Shown here: piece by piece, positions 41,763 to 50,058 of the stretch
How positions within the stretch are numbered: the first letter of the stretch is position 1
Layout: each line of letters opens with the position of its first letter
NCBI GenBank assembly: GCA_020199905.1
Contig: JAIVJS010000071.1
Span: 72,668-136,667 of the forward strand
Length of the DNA stretch: 64,000 bases
Reading direction: 5' to 3'
From: Acidobacteriota bacterium
GTDB lineage: Bacteria > Acidobacteriota > Thermoanaerobaculia > UBA5066 > Gp7-AA6
The notes under the pieces: model-generated
Told to the model about the DNA's origin: nothing
The model's input: only the letters and a program-made list of their open reading frames with translations
The model's database searches: none
Translations under genes and position numbers: made by a program

Positions 41763-43870
41763 CACAGGGAGACTCCGGCGGCGTCCCGCGGAGCGGGCGC
41801 GCCGAGAAGAGCGCGCACCGACGCCGTCACGTCGGCGATTCCGGGGATCGTCGAGGTCTGGAACTTCCGCGACGAAAAAAAGATCCCGCGGACGAGGTCC
41901 GGGTCGACGGAGCAGTGGTCTCCGCTCCACACGTCGCGGTTGTCCTCGAACACGTCCGCGGTCGGCACCCCGAGCGACGCCTGCCACGAGACGCGGTACC
42001 CCCTCGTGTTGGCGACGACGAGATCCGGGATGACGCGCGGATCGAACCGACGGTAGATGTCCTCCCGTTTGAAGACGCGGGAAACCGCGCGCTCTCCGTT
42101 CTTCGGATCGGTCAGCGCCGTGAGGCGCGAAATGAGCTCCGCGCGCAGGGCCTCGTACTCGGCTCCCGGAGCGACGGTCCCTCCGCGCTCGCGCCCCTGC
42201 AGGTTGACGTACACGTCGCCCAGCCCCATCGCGTACGCCTTCGATCGGCTCCAGTCGACGGCTTCCCAGAACTGCCCGCGCGAGAAGAGGGCCTCGAGGC
42301 TTTTGCGCTTCGCGCCGCCGCTCAAAACGAGGTAGCCGGCCTCGACGAGCCAGGAGTTGTAATTCACGGAGCGGCGCCAGCTCGCGAATCCGTGGTCCGA
42401 GAGCACGATGAGGACGTCTTCGGGCCGGAGAGTCTTCGCGGCGTCTCCGACGATGGCGTCCACGGTTTCGTACGACTTCTCGACGGCATCGCCATATTTC
42501 CTGGCAAGCGCGGCGTCGTACGCGGGATGCTGAGGATCGCGAAATCTCCAGAAGACGTGGGCGACCCGGTCCGTGAATTCGAAGTAGTGGACGAGGAGGC
42601 GCTCCCGGCCCGCGAGCAGGGACTGGAGGATCCGGCGGTCGGACGCGACCGTCGCGGCCACGTCCTCGAGAAAGGCGTCTTCGGGAAGGGTGCCCGACTG
42701 GACCGACCAGGTGTCGATCGCCCATCCCATCGTCTTGAAACGGCCGAAGTCCCGGACGAGATCCGTGGCGAACCCGCGGGGGGAGGAGATCGCGAACCCG
42801 GGCGGCAGGCGCTGCGGGTCGAACTGGATCGGAGAGAGATACAGCGTGATTTCGGGATCGAGCCTGTCCAGCCGGAAGCGGCCGTAGCCGTGAACGGTCA
42901 CGAGGGGATTGACACGGAACGGCAGCGAGACAAACGCGCTCCACTCTCCGGGCTTCAGCGCCACCCGCTCTCCCCCGGCGGCGATCTCCAGCCTGTCGCG
43001 GCCCTCCGCCACGGTCAGCGTGATCGGGAGCTCGATCGCGCCTTCGCGCCCGAACGCCTTCCCGGGAGGTCCCGCGATGCGCACGGTCTGCGTCCCCCGG
43101 TTTGACTCGAGCTTCAGAATGTCCACGGAGAAATCGTTGCCCTCGCGCGTCGCGAAGAACGGGTCGGACGTGAAGTAGAAGGGCTTCCCGATCCGGCCGG
43201 AGATGTCCGGGACGCCCAGGCCGGAGAGCTGCCGGCCGCCCTCCCAGGTCTCCGGCGGAAAGGTGACGGGCATCCGGATCACCGTCGACGGGCGCGCTCC
43301 CGCCTCGGTCCAGAAGGTCGAGCCCTTCCGGTTGTTCCGCACCGAGGGCCGCTCGGAAGGGATCCAGGCGCGGACAGCCAGAAACGCGGCGGTCCCGGCC
43401 GCCAGCGCGATCACGCCCAGGAGGATCGGAAGGAGAGGCCGCCGCCTCCTCGCGAACAGGACGCCGGCGGCGAGAAAGAAGACGCCCGCCGCGGCCGCGC
43501 CGAAGACGATCGGGTTCGACCGGCCGAAGAGGAAGGCGACGGTCGTTTCGTCCGCCACCGCGAAGGTCGGGACGCGGTCCTCCGGGTTTCGTTTCAGGAA
43601 GTCGAAGATCTCGTGGCCGCCGGGGTCGAGGCCCGTGGAAAACGTGGACCACGAAACGGGGGTCTGGGCCGGAATCGTGGGCGTCAGCGGAGACCAGGCC
43701 CCTCGCGCCTTCAACGCCGCCAGGTTCGGAAGACGCCCCGCCGCCATCATCTGCTCGACGATCGCCGCGTCGACTCCATCGAACCCGAGGACGACGGTCC
43801 GAGCGGGAGGCTCCGCCGCGGCGGCCGGCGCCATTCCGGTGATGACGAGCAGAAGGAGAAGACGGCGCAT
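41759..43870 (-). CDS. Alkaline phosphatase superfamily protein (type I phosphodiesterase/nucleotide pyrophosphatase-like)
   Basis: 703 residues. Signal peptide (RRLLLLLVITGMAPAAAAEP), then the metal-site motifs of the superfamily: RTVVLGFDGVDAAIVEQMMA, TIPAQTPVSWSTFSTGLDPG (nucleophile Thr/Ser region), HYFEFTDRVAHVFWRFRDPQ (D and H), EDVLIVLSDHGFASW (DHG). Two membrane helices near residues 112-170 interrupt the fold between the nucleophile and the rest, which is unusual. It could act on phospholipid headgroups or glycans at the membrane surface; AMP or phosphodiester substrates are equally possible. Its stop overlaps the EnvC-like start. Confidence 0.82.
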   Translation of the reverse strand: MRRLLLLLVITGMAPAAAAEPPARTVVLGFDGVDAAIVEQMMAAGRLPNLAALKARGAWSPLTPTIPAQTPVSWSTFSTGLDPGGHEIFDFLKRNPEDRVPTFAVADETTVAFLFGRSNPIVFGAAAAGVFFLAAGVLFARRRRPLLPILLGVIALAAGTAAFLAVRAWIPSERPSVRNNRKGSTFWTEAGARPSTVIRMPVTFPPETWEGGRQLSGLGVPDISGRIGKPFYFTSDPFFATREGNDFSVDILKLESNRGTQTVRIAGPPGKAFGREGAIELPITLTVAEGRDRLEIAAGGERVALKPGEWSAFVSLPFRVNPLVTVHGYGRFRLDRLDPEITLYLSPIQFDPQRLPPGFAISSPRGFATDLVRDFGRFKTMGWAIDTWSVQSGTLPEDAFLEDVAATVASDRRILQSLLAGRERLLVHYFEFTDRVAHVFWRFRDPQHPAYDAALARKYGDAVEKSYETVDAIVGDAAKTLRPEDVLIVLSDHGFASWRRSVNYNSWLVEAGYLVLSGGAKRKSLEALFSRGQFWEAVDWSRSKAYAMGLGDVYVNLQGRERGGTVAPGAEYEALRAELISRLTALTDPKNGERAVSRVFKREDIYRRFDPRVIPDLVVANTRGYRVSWQASLGVPTADVFEDNRDVWSGDHCSVDPDLVRGIFFSSRKFQTSTIPGIADVTASVRALLGAPAPRDAAGVSLW

Positions 43871-43952
43871 GCGTTCGCCAGCAGTGTAGCGGCCGGCGGG
43901 GGCGTTGTCAGTCGCCCGTTCCGGCCGAAGGGAACGGGCGCCTCGCCCGCCT

Positions 43953-43958
43953 TACAAT
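43953..43958 (+). promoter_or_regulatory. -10 box (TACAAT) exactly 6 nt before the methyltransferase start
   Basis: cttTACAAT, cgcggc, ATG 43965. Leaderless geometry. Confidence 0.68.
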
Positions 43959-43964
43959 CGCGGC

Positions 43965-45158
43965 ATGTCGAGCCGAGCCGAAGATCTCCACACGCTGCTC
44001 GCGCGCATCCCAGACCCGGAGATCCGATCCCTTTTCTCGCCCGAGTTCATCGTGTGCTGCGAGCACTTCGACAGGTTCACGACCGACATGGTTCTGAACC
44101 TGGTGCGGAACCTGGACCTCGAGCCCTCCATCGCCCGCGGCACGACCGCCTCCGCGCTCGTCGAGGAAAAGGGCTTCGCGCCCCGCGCGCGGGTTCCGCT
44201 CGCCTGGTTTCTGCGCAAGCTGGCCGCCGGCGGGTATCTCGACGCCGAGAAACCCCGAGAATCGGATGAGATCTCGTACCGCTCCCGCGGGCCGCTCCCG
44301 GCGGGAGATCCCGACCGCGCCGAGGCCCGCGCCCGTGCCGTAGACCCTCGCTCGATTCCTCCCTTCACGGTGGTGCGCGCCATGGTCGAGCACGTTCCCG
44401 CCTTTCTGCGCGGCGAGAAGACGGGCGAGGAGATCCTGTTCTCCCCCGCCCGGCTCCCGCTGTGGTTCGACTACTTCTCCAACGAAAATCTGCTCTACGC
44501 GATCAACAACCGGCTCGGCGCGGAGGCCGTGCTGCGCGCCCTCCCGGTCGGCCGGCCGGCTGTCGTCGTCGAGCTCGGGGGCGGCTCGGGGTCGGCGGCG
44601 CTCGCGGTGGCGGAGCGCCTCGCGCGCGACGCGGCCCTCGGCAGAATCGAGAGATACGTCTTCAGCGAGGTCGTTCCGACGTTTCTTCGCCGCGCGGAGC
44701 GGACCATCCGGGCGCGCTTTCCCGAGTTTCCCACCGAGTTCAAGCGGGTCGACATGGACCGCGATTTCACGGAGCAGGGAATCGACAAGGGCATCGCCGA
44801 CGTGGTCTATGCCGTCAACACGGTGCACATCGCGAAGGACCTGGACGCCACGCTGTGCCGCATCCGGGGCACGCTCAAGCCCGGCGGAACGGCGGTCTTC
44901 TCCGAATGCATCCGGCCCTTCGAGGGCCAGCCCATCTACGTCGAGTTCGTCTTCAACTTTCTGGAAAACTTCACCGGCGTCGCGACCGACCCGGCCACCC
45001 GGCCCAACCACGGCTTCCTGACGCCCGGAAACTGGCGGGACGCCTTCCGGGCCGCGGGATTCGAGCAGCCGATGATCCTGCCGGACGTCGAAGACCTCGC
45101 CCGCCACTACGACGCTTTCTTCGTGGCGGCCGTATCGGCCAGGAGACCCCGCGGTTGA
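43965..45158 (+). CDS. SAM-dependent methyltransferase
   Basis: 397 residues. A winged-helix-like N-terminal part (DMVLNLVRNLDLEPSIARGT, VPLAWFLRKLAAGGYLDAE) as in small-molecule O-methyltransferases, then a class I Rossmann fold: motif I VVVELGGGSGSAALAVAERL, EFKRVDMDRDFTEQGI, DVVYAVNTVHIAKDLDATLC and ALKPGG-like RGTLKPGGTAVFSECIRPFE. Substrate unknown; the closest general class is the methyltransferase domain found in polyketide and related pathways. ATG 43965 has a TACAAT box 6 nt upstream. The gene stands alone and is divergent from the phosphatase gene. Confidence 0.8.
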   Translation: MSSRAEDLHTLLARIPDPEIRSLFSPEFIVCCEHFDRFTTDMVLNLVRNLDLEPSIARGTTASALVEEKGFAPRARVPLAWFLRKLAAGGYLDAEKPRESDEISYRSRGPLPAGDPDRAEARARAVDPRSIPPFTVVRAMVEHVPAFLRGEKTGEEILFSPARLPLWFDYFSNENLLYAINNRLGAEAVLRALPVGRPAVVVELGGGSGSAALAVAERLARDAALGRIERYVFSEVVPTFLRRAERTIRARFPEFPTEFKRVDMDRDFTEQGIDKGIADVVYAVNTVHIAKDLDATLCRIRGTLKPGGTAVFSECIRPFEGQPIYVEFVFNFLENFTGVATDPATRPNHGFLTPGNWRDAFRAAGFEQPMILPDVEDLARHYDAFFVAAVSARRPRG

Positions 45159-45254
45159 GGACCGCGATTCGGACCGCAGTTCACGCGCGGTTCAGGGAGT
45201 TTCCGGGCCGGACCGGATGTTGGTAACTTAGTCTCAGGAACAGGAGGAAAATCC

Positions 45255-45701
45255 ATGCCCGCCCAGGCCCCCGTGACGCTTCGCCGGCTCTTCGCTTCCG
45301 CCGCGCTGGCGGCCGGCCTCCTCCTGGCGGTCCCCTCCCCGGCCCGGGCCGCGGAGACCGCGCCGTGTGTTCCCGACGCCACGACTCTCTGCCTGAACAA
45401 CGGCCGGTTCAAAGTCCAGGTGGCCTGGAGTGTTCCCACTCAGGGGACGAGCGGGATTGGCAACGGGGTCGCTCTGACCGGCGACACCGGAGAGTTCTGG
45501 TTCTTTTCGGCGAACAACATCGAGCTCGTGGTCAAAGTGGTGGACGGCCGCGCCTTCAACAACAGGTTCTGGGTCTTCTACGGCGCGCTCACGAACGTGC
45601 AGTACACGATCACCGTGACGGACACCACGACGAACGCCGTGAAGACGTACGTGAACGCGAACGGGAATCTCGCCAGCGTCGCGGATGTGACCGCGTTTTA
45701 G
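45255..45701 (+). CDS. Small secreted protein with a recurrent acidobacterial beta-domain
   Basis: 148 residues: signal peptide (RRLFASAALAAGLLLAVPSP, ARAAETA), then one beta domain of about 115 residues (DATTLCLNNGRFKVQVAW, GDTGEFWFFSANNIELVVKV, NRFWVFYGALTNVQYTITV). The pair of cysteines (CVPDATTLC) may form a disulfide. I recognise this domain as recurring in secreted proteins of Acidobacteriota but cannot name a curated family or function. GGAGG precedes ATG 45255 with normal spacing, so unlike its neighbours it has a conventional leader. The stop codon is followed at once by a heptad repeat. Confidence 0.75.
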   Translation: MPAQAPVTLRRLFASAALAAGLLLAVPSPARAAETAPCVPDATTLCLNNGRFKVQVAWSVPTQGTSGIGNGVALTGDTGEFWFFSANNIELVVKVVDGRAFNNRFWVFYGALTNVQYTITVTDTTTNAVKTYVNANGNLASVADVTAF

Positions 45702-45750
45702 AACGCAGTTCTCAGCTCTCAGCTCCCAGCTCTCAGCTGTCAGCCAGAGG
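45702..45750 (+). repeat. Heptad repeat (nTCTCAG) directly after the secreted-protein gene
   Basis: Immediately after the stop codon: aacgcag, ttctcag, ctctcag, ctcccag, ctctcag, ctgtcag, ccagagg. The clearest example of the series. Confidence 0.9.
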
Positions 45751-45826
45751 GGCTCTCCGCCAGCGAGGGAGTCATCTGAGGATTCAGCACCGGTTCCCGA
45801 TCCATTGGGGCGGCATCTTGTACGAG

Positions 45827-45854
45827 CTGATAGCTGATAGCTGATAGCTGCCAG
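45827..45854 (-). repeat. Heptad repeat (CTATCAG) directly after the acyltransferase gene
   Basis: Minus strand from the stop codon: CTGGCAG, CTATCAG, CTATCAG, CTATCAG. Three perfect copies. Confidence 0.9.
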
Positions 45855-46793
45855 CTACGCTTTCCGACTCGGATCGTCCCAGAACGGATAGAAGCAGTAC
45901 CACTGCTCCGGGCTCGCCCGGATGTATCGCTCGAGGATCGAGACGTACCGCGCGACGTTCTCGCGCAGGGCGGCGTCGCGGTCGGGACCTCGCACGATCT
46001 CGAGCGGCTCCTCGATGATGGCGCGATAGCGGCCATCCGCCGTCCGGAGGATGAAGGCCGGGAGGACGGTCGCTCCCGTGGCCATCGCGACGCGGAAGGG
46101 GCCGCGCGGGAAGAACGCGTCGCGCCCGAAGAAGGGAACGGCGATCCCGGTGTTGTTGAAGTCGCGGTCGCCCTGCATCGCGACGATCGCGTTCTGCTCC
46201 AGGGCCCGAAGGACCGCCAGGGTCGGCCCGAAGCTGTGATCGATCGAGATCTCGGTCACTCCCGCGCGGCTGTGGAGGCGGCGGCGGGCCCTCTCCACCC
46301 CGGGGAAGATGTCGGGCACCAGAACGACGTGGATCGGCTGCCGGACCTCCGCGAGCATGAGCCCGCCGACTTCCCAGTTTCCGAGGTGGGCGGTCAGGAG
46401 GAGAACGCCCTTGCCCGCCGTCCTCCCCTCCACCAGCCTCGAAAAGCCTTCGACGCTCTCGACCAGGAGGGCGGACTCGGCAGGCGGCCGGCTGGCGAAG
46501 TGGAGGAAATCGAGCCAGGCCGACGCGTGCCCGCGCACCATCTCGTTGGCGAGGCGCACGACCGTCGCCGAGGCGGGATCCTCGCCCAGGATGACGGCGA
46601 GATTGGAACGGATCGCGGCGAGGTATTTGGGACGCAGCCGGAAATAGGCCCCCCCCACTTCCCGGGCCAGCGGATACGAGAGGCGCCGCGGCACGTGCCG
46701 GGCGAACCAGAGCGTTCCCGGGAACCACAGGTGCGAGGTCGCCGAGGCGAGCGCCCGCACGACGCGGTTCCGGCTGGACATCTTTTTCTGCAC
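45855..46793 (-). CDS. Lipid A biosynthesis lauroyl acyltransferase (LpxL/HtrB family)
   Basis: Transfers a secondary acyl chain to Kdo-lipid A on the inner membrane, so the organism should make lipid A or a similar acceptor. About 312 residues: membrane-associated N-terminus, catalytic HxxxxE in LLTAHLGNWEVGGLML, then AIVAMQGDRDFNNTGIAVPF and GAVLPAF-like GATVLPAFILRTADGRYR. Start is GTG 46793 (7 nt after a TAGACT box) or ATG 46781 four codons later. The specific acyl chain and donor cannot be told from sequence. Confidence 0.87.
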   Translation of the reverse strand: MQKKMSSRNRVVRALASATSHLWFPGTLWFARHVPRRLSYPLAREVGGAYFRLRPKYLAAIRSNLAVILGEDPASATVVRLANEMVRGHASAWLDFLHFASRPPAESALLVESVEGFSRLVEGRTAGKGVLLLTAHLGNWEVGGLMLAEVRQPIHVVLVPDIFPGVERARRRLHSRAGVTEISIDHSFGPTLAVLRALEQNAIVAMQGDRDFNNTGIAVPFFGRDAFFPRGPFRVAMATGATVLPAFILRTADGRYRAIIEEPLEIVRGPDRDAALRENVARYVSILERYIRASPEQWYCFYPFWDDPSRKA

Positions 46794-46800
46794 GACGCGG

Positions 46801-46806
46801 AGTCTA
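46801..46806 (-). promoter_or_regulatory. -10-like box (TAGACT) 7 nt before the LpxL-type gene
   Basis: Minus strand TAGACT, CCGCGTC, GTG 46793. Confidence 0.45.
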
Positions 46807-46810
46807 GTGA

Positions 46811-46942
46811 GTTTTCGGTTATCAGGTTTCAGTTCTGGGTCGACTGCCGACCGCGGTCCGACTGGGGTAGCCCTCAGGCGCCACCAGCCCGAAGCGGAAA
46901 AGGGAACTGATCCCTGAGGACTGATGACTGACGACTGACATC
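46811..46942 (-). repeat. Heptad repeat filling the spacer after topoisomerase IB
   Basis: From the topoisomerase stop on the minus strand: GATGTCA, GTCGTCA, GTCATCA, GTCCTCA, GGGATCA, GTTCCCT, becoming degenerate and resuming near 46811-46838 (plus strand gttatca, ggtttca, gttctgg). Confidence 0.75.
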
Positions 46943-47956
46943 TCACGACGCCTTCTGCTTCAGGAGGCTCAACAGCGCCTTTTCGGAACCGTGGAGGCCG
47001 GGCGCGCGGCGCGCCACGAGCTCCTCGACGTTGCCGAAATACCGGTCGATCACGCGGCCCCGATCGAAGCTCGAGAGCACCGCCGGGTAGATATACGACG
47101 ACCGGCAGATCGCGGGAGTGTTGCCGAGGGTCTCCGCGGTCTCCTTGATCGCCGCAACGACTTTCCGTTTGCGGGCGGTCTTCGTCTCGGCGACCTCCGT
47201 CCCCGCCCGCGCGAGCGCGCAGGCACAGATCAGCGTCCCCGCCCACGTCCGGAAGTCCTTCGCGGAGAATTTCTCGCCCATGACTTCCTTGATGTACTCG
47301 TTGATGTGACGGCGCCGGATGTCGACCCAGCGCCCGTCCTCGCCGCGATACTTGAAGACCTCCCCCGGCGCCCCCACGAGCTCCCGGACGATGCGGGCGA
47401 CCCGGCGGTCGCGCAGCTCCCGGTGCTGCTGCTTGCCGGACTTCCCCGGAAAATCGAAAACAATCAGGTCCCCGCGGACGATGACGTGCTTCGTCCGCAG
47501 CGTCGCTATCCCGTAGCTGCCGTTCTCGTCCGCATAGACCTGGCTTCCGGCTCGGAGAAAGCAGGTGGAGAGAATGCGGAGGACGCAGGCGAGGACTTTC
47601 TCGCGAGGCAGACCGGGGAGGGACAGGTCCCGTACGACGGCACGGCGCATTTTCGGCAGCGCGTGCGCGAAGTGGACCAGCCGCTTGAACTTCTCCTTCT
47701 CCCGGCGGGCGGCGCGCCGCTCGTGGTACAGGTACTGCCACCGCCCCGCGACATCCTTGCCCATGGCCTGCACGGATCCCTGGGGCGACGGGTGGATCAG
47801 GACGTCCTTCCAGGCCGGCGGAATCCTCAATGCTTTGATCCGTTCGACGTCGGCGCGGGACGCGGGCCTTCCATCCGCGCGCACGTAGCGGAACCCCGCC
47901 TTCGGAGACCCCGACCGGCGCAGTCCCGAGCCCGTAAGTTTTTCGACGAGAGTCAT
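46943..47956 (-). CDS. DNA topoisomerase IB (eukaryotic/poxvirus-like)
   Basis: Relaxes supercoils through a 3'-phosphotyrosyl bond. 337 residues, the bacterial TopIB size. N-terminal domain GFRYVRADGRPASRADVERI and IPPAWKDVLIHPSPQGSVQA; catalytic domain with YGIATLRTKHV, FDFPGKSGKQQHRELRDRRV, INEYIKEVMGEKFSAKDFRT-WAGT and the active-site tyrosine in ICRSSYIYPAVL. ATG 47956 was chosen as the first start before the conserved N-terminus. These enzymes are sporadic in bacteria, so transfer is possible, but base composition matches the neighbours. Confidence 0.92.
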   Translation of the reverse strand: MTLVEKLTGSGLRRSGSPKAGFRYVRADGRPASRADVERIKALRIPPAWKDVLIHPSPQGSVQAMGKDVAGRWQYLYHERRAARREKEKFKRLVHFAHALPKMRRAVVRDLSLPGLPREKVLACVLRILSTCFLRAGSQVYADENGSYGIATLRTKHVIVRGDLIVFDFPGKSGKQQHRELRDRRVARIVRELVGAPGEVFKYRGEDGRWVDIRRRHINEYIKEVMGEKFSAKDFRTWAGTLICACALARAGTEVAETKTARKRKVVAAIKETAETLGNTPAICRSSYIYPAVLSSFDRGRVIDRYFGNVEELVARRAPGLHGSEKALLSLLKQKAS

Positions 47957-48251
47957 TCGAGAGGCCGCCCATGCAAGTCCCCGGCCCGAGCGAAACGGAC
48001 GTTCGGTTAGCATCGATCGGTGATCCGTCGCGTCCGCGAGCTCCGGGACCTGCGTCTGCCCCCGGCCGACGCACCGGCGAGCGGCTCGGCCGGATGCGGC
48101 CTCGACCGCTCTCCTACCGTCGCTTCCGCTCGCTGCGCTTGCTCTCGCTCCCGCGGCGCGAGGCTCCTCCCTCCCTTCGGTCGGGAGACTCCTCGCGTCG
48201 CGAGCTGATGCGTCTGTTCGGCGACAGGATTGGCTCGTGCGGTGACCTCCC
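47957..48251 (+). other. Intergenic region with an orphan start-like signal
   Basis: 295 bases between divergent topoisomerase IB and the membrane glycosyltransferase. At 48008-48022 the sequence ttAGCAT, cgatcg, GTG has the leaderless geometry seen elsewhere, and opens a 62-codon frame (RRVRELRDLRLPPADAPASG at the start) that loses coding character. Further on, cgcgagg (about 48157) can pair with cctcgcg (about 48190) to form a hairpin. It may be a decayed gene; no family is recognised. Confidence 0.35.
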
Positions 48252-50048
48252 TTGAGAGAGGCCGCGCCGGTAAAGGGAGCCGTTCTTCTGCCTTGGTCCG
48301 TCTTCCTCGGGCTTCTTTTCGTTTCCTGGAACCGGTGGATCGAGCCTTTCGTGGACTCGGGGCGGGAGCTGATGGTGCCGCGGCGGGTCGCTCTCGGCGA
48401 ACGTCTGTATGCGGCCATCCACTTTCACCACGGGCCGCTCGCCCCGTGGGCCGGCGCGGGTGTGGAGACGCTGACCGGTCCCTCGTTCGCCGCCCGGACG
48501 GTTCTCGCCCTCGCGATTGCGGCCGCCGGGCTCGAAGCGCTGCGGCGGCTGGCCCTTCGGTGGATTCCGGGGACCGGAGGCCCTCTCGCCGTATCGCTCG
48601 CCGTGGCGGTCGCTTTCTTTCTCCGTCCCGGCGGGTGGGCATTCCCCTTCAGCTTCGATACGGCGATCGCCGTCGCATCTCTGACCGGTGCTCTCGCCGT
48701 GTCCGTGGGCGGACTCTCGCGGTGGCGGGAGATCGGGACGGCCGCGTGCCTGCTCGCCGCCCTGCTCTCACGACCGGAGCTCGGCGCCGCCGGGCTCGCC
48801 GCCGTGGCGATCGACGCGCGCCGCCGGCGGAGCAGCCTGATTCTGTCGGCCGTCGTCCCTCTCGCCGCGGCGGCGGCCATTTACGCCGCGATCTCCGCGG
48901 GAATCCCGCATGAGCGGCTCGTGGCCGACGGGTGGCTGGCGCTTCAGCATCCGCCACGGGCTTTTCAGAACGTCTACCGCTCGTTCGCGGGGCTGGACGT
49001 GCCCGGCCTCCGCGCGACGCAGATGGCTCTTGCGGTGATCGTTCTCGCTCTCGCGGGCTGCGTCCTCGTTCTCGGGGCGGCGGCGGCCCGGCTCGCGCGG
49101 CGGTTTTCGGACACCGGGGGCCGAATCGCGGACGGCGCGGCCGTGGTCGCTCTCGCCGGGTTCGCGGCGCTGTTTCAATTTCCTCCTGACTCGCTCGCGC
49201 CGTCCCTCTCGCTGTTCCCTCCGCTGGTTCGCGTCGTGCCGCCGTTCTGCGCCGCGCTCCTGGCCGCGCGGCTCTGGACGGTCCTTCGCCGAAGAGAGCC
49301 GGCCGATCCCGTCCCCGACGTCTCGGACGGGGCTCTGTTTCTCGGGGCGCTCTTCGGAGCACGTCTCTTCCTCGCGGCGGGATACTCGGGCCCGTACAAC
49401 GCGTTCTTTCTTCCGCTGCCGATCGTCCTTTCGGTGGCCGCGCTGCTCCGCGCGAGCGAGCGTGCCGCGCCCGCGATCGGGCCGTCCCTGCCGCGGCTCG
49501 TCCGCGCTGCCCTGGCGGTCTTCCTCGCGTTTCGCGTGCCCGCGGTCTGGGCCTCGTATCGCGGGCCCGGGTGGGAAGAGCTCGAAACGCGCGCCGGGAG
49601 CCTGGTCCTTCCCGCGCACGAGGCGAAAACCTCGCGTCTCGCCCTGGCCGACCTCGACGATCGGCTGCCGCCGCGCGGGACCGTCACCGGATTTCCCGAG
49701 GCCGGCTTCTTCGAATACGCGCTCGGGCGATCGAATCCGCTTCCGCTGGAGCAGTTCTGGCCCGGCCATCTCGACGCCGCCGGCGAAGAGCGAGTCATCG
49801 CCCTCCTTCGGGCGCGCCCTCCGGATGCGATCGTGATGATCAATGCGCTCGCGGTGGGGGAAGGCCAGCGCGTGTTCGGAAAGGACTACTCGCCGCGGCT
49901 GGCCGCCTTCGTCGACTCCGAGTTCGCTCCCGTCGCGATCTACGGACCGAATGCGAGAAACGGCGCGCGCATTGGAGAGCCCGATTTCTTCGTCGAGATA
50001 CGAGTGCGGCGCCCCGCGCCGATCGCCGACGTGGAAGTGGACCCGTGA
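48252..50048 (+). CDS. Polytopic membrane protein, probable GT-C-type glycosyltransferase
   Basis: 598 residues with about eleven hydrophobic segments (for example LLPWSVFLGLLFVSWNRWIE, LAVSLAVAVAFFLRPGGWAF, MALAVIVLALAGCVLVLGAA). An acidic/aromatic early loop (RWIEPFVDSGRELMVPRRVA) and a C-terminal soluble region (VTGFPEAGFFEYALGRSNPL, PPDAIVMINALAVGEGQRVF) fit dolichol-phosphate-type mannosyl/arabinosyltransferase folds, but no signature motif is firm. The start is TTG 48252; the region before it is poor in signals. It is followed after 10 nt by the pseudouridine synthase gene, so they are co-transcribed. Confidence 0.6.
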   Translation: MREAAPVKGAVLLPWSVFLGLLFVSWNRWIEPFVDSGRELMVPRRVALGERLYAAIHFHHGPLAPWAGAGVETLTGPSFAARTVLALAIAAAGLEALRRLALRWIPGTGGPLAVSLAVAVAFFLRPGGWAFPFSFDTAIAVASLTGALAVSVGGLSRWREIGTAACLLAALLSRPELGAAGLAAVAIDARRRRSSLILSAVVPLAAAAAIYAAISAGIPHERLVADGWLALQHPPRAFQNVYRSFAGLDVPGLRATQMALAVIVLALAGCVLVLGAAAARLARRFSDTGGRIADGAAVVALAGFAALFQFPPDSLAPSLSLFPPLVRVVPPFCAALLAARLWTVLRRREPADPVPDVSDGALFLGALFGARLFLAAGYSGPYNAFFLPLPIVLSVAALLRASERAAPAIGPSLPRLVRAALAVFLAFRVPAVWASYRGPGWEELETRAGSLVLPAHEAKTSRLALADLDDRLPPRGTVTGFPEAGFFEYALGRSNPLPLEQFWPGHLDAAGEERVIALLRARPPDAIVMINALAVGEGQRVFGKDYSPRLAAFVDSEFAPVAIYGPNARNGARIGEPDFFVEIRVRRPAPIADVEVDP

Positions 50049-50058
50049 GGGAAAGAGA

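Noticed and set aside
40536-43652. A single 1038-residue minus-strand frame covering the EnvC-like gene and part of the phosphatase gene
   Set aside because: The upstream two-thirds is an out-of-frame reading of the phosphatase gene; only the last about 408 residues are EnvC-like, starting at the GTGA overlap.
45702-46942. CRISPR array, suggested by nearby repeated units
   Set aside because: Units are 7 nt in direct tandem without spacers and no cas genes are present.
46943-47956. Topoisomerase IB as part of a mobile element
   Set aside because: No integrase, terminal repeats or composition shift around it.
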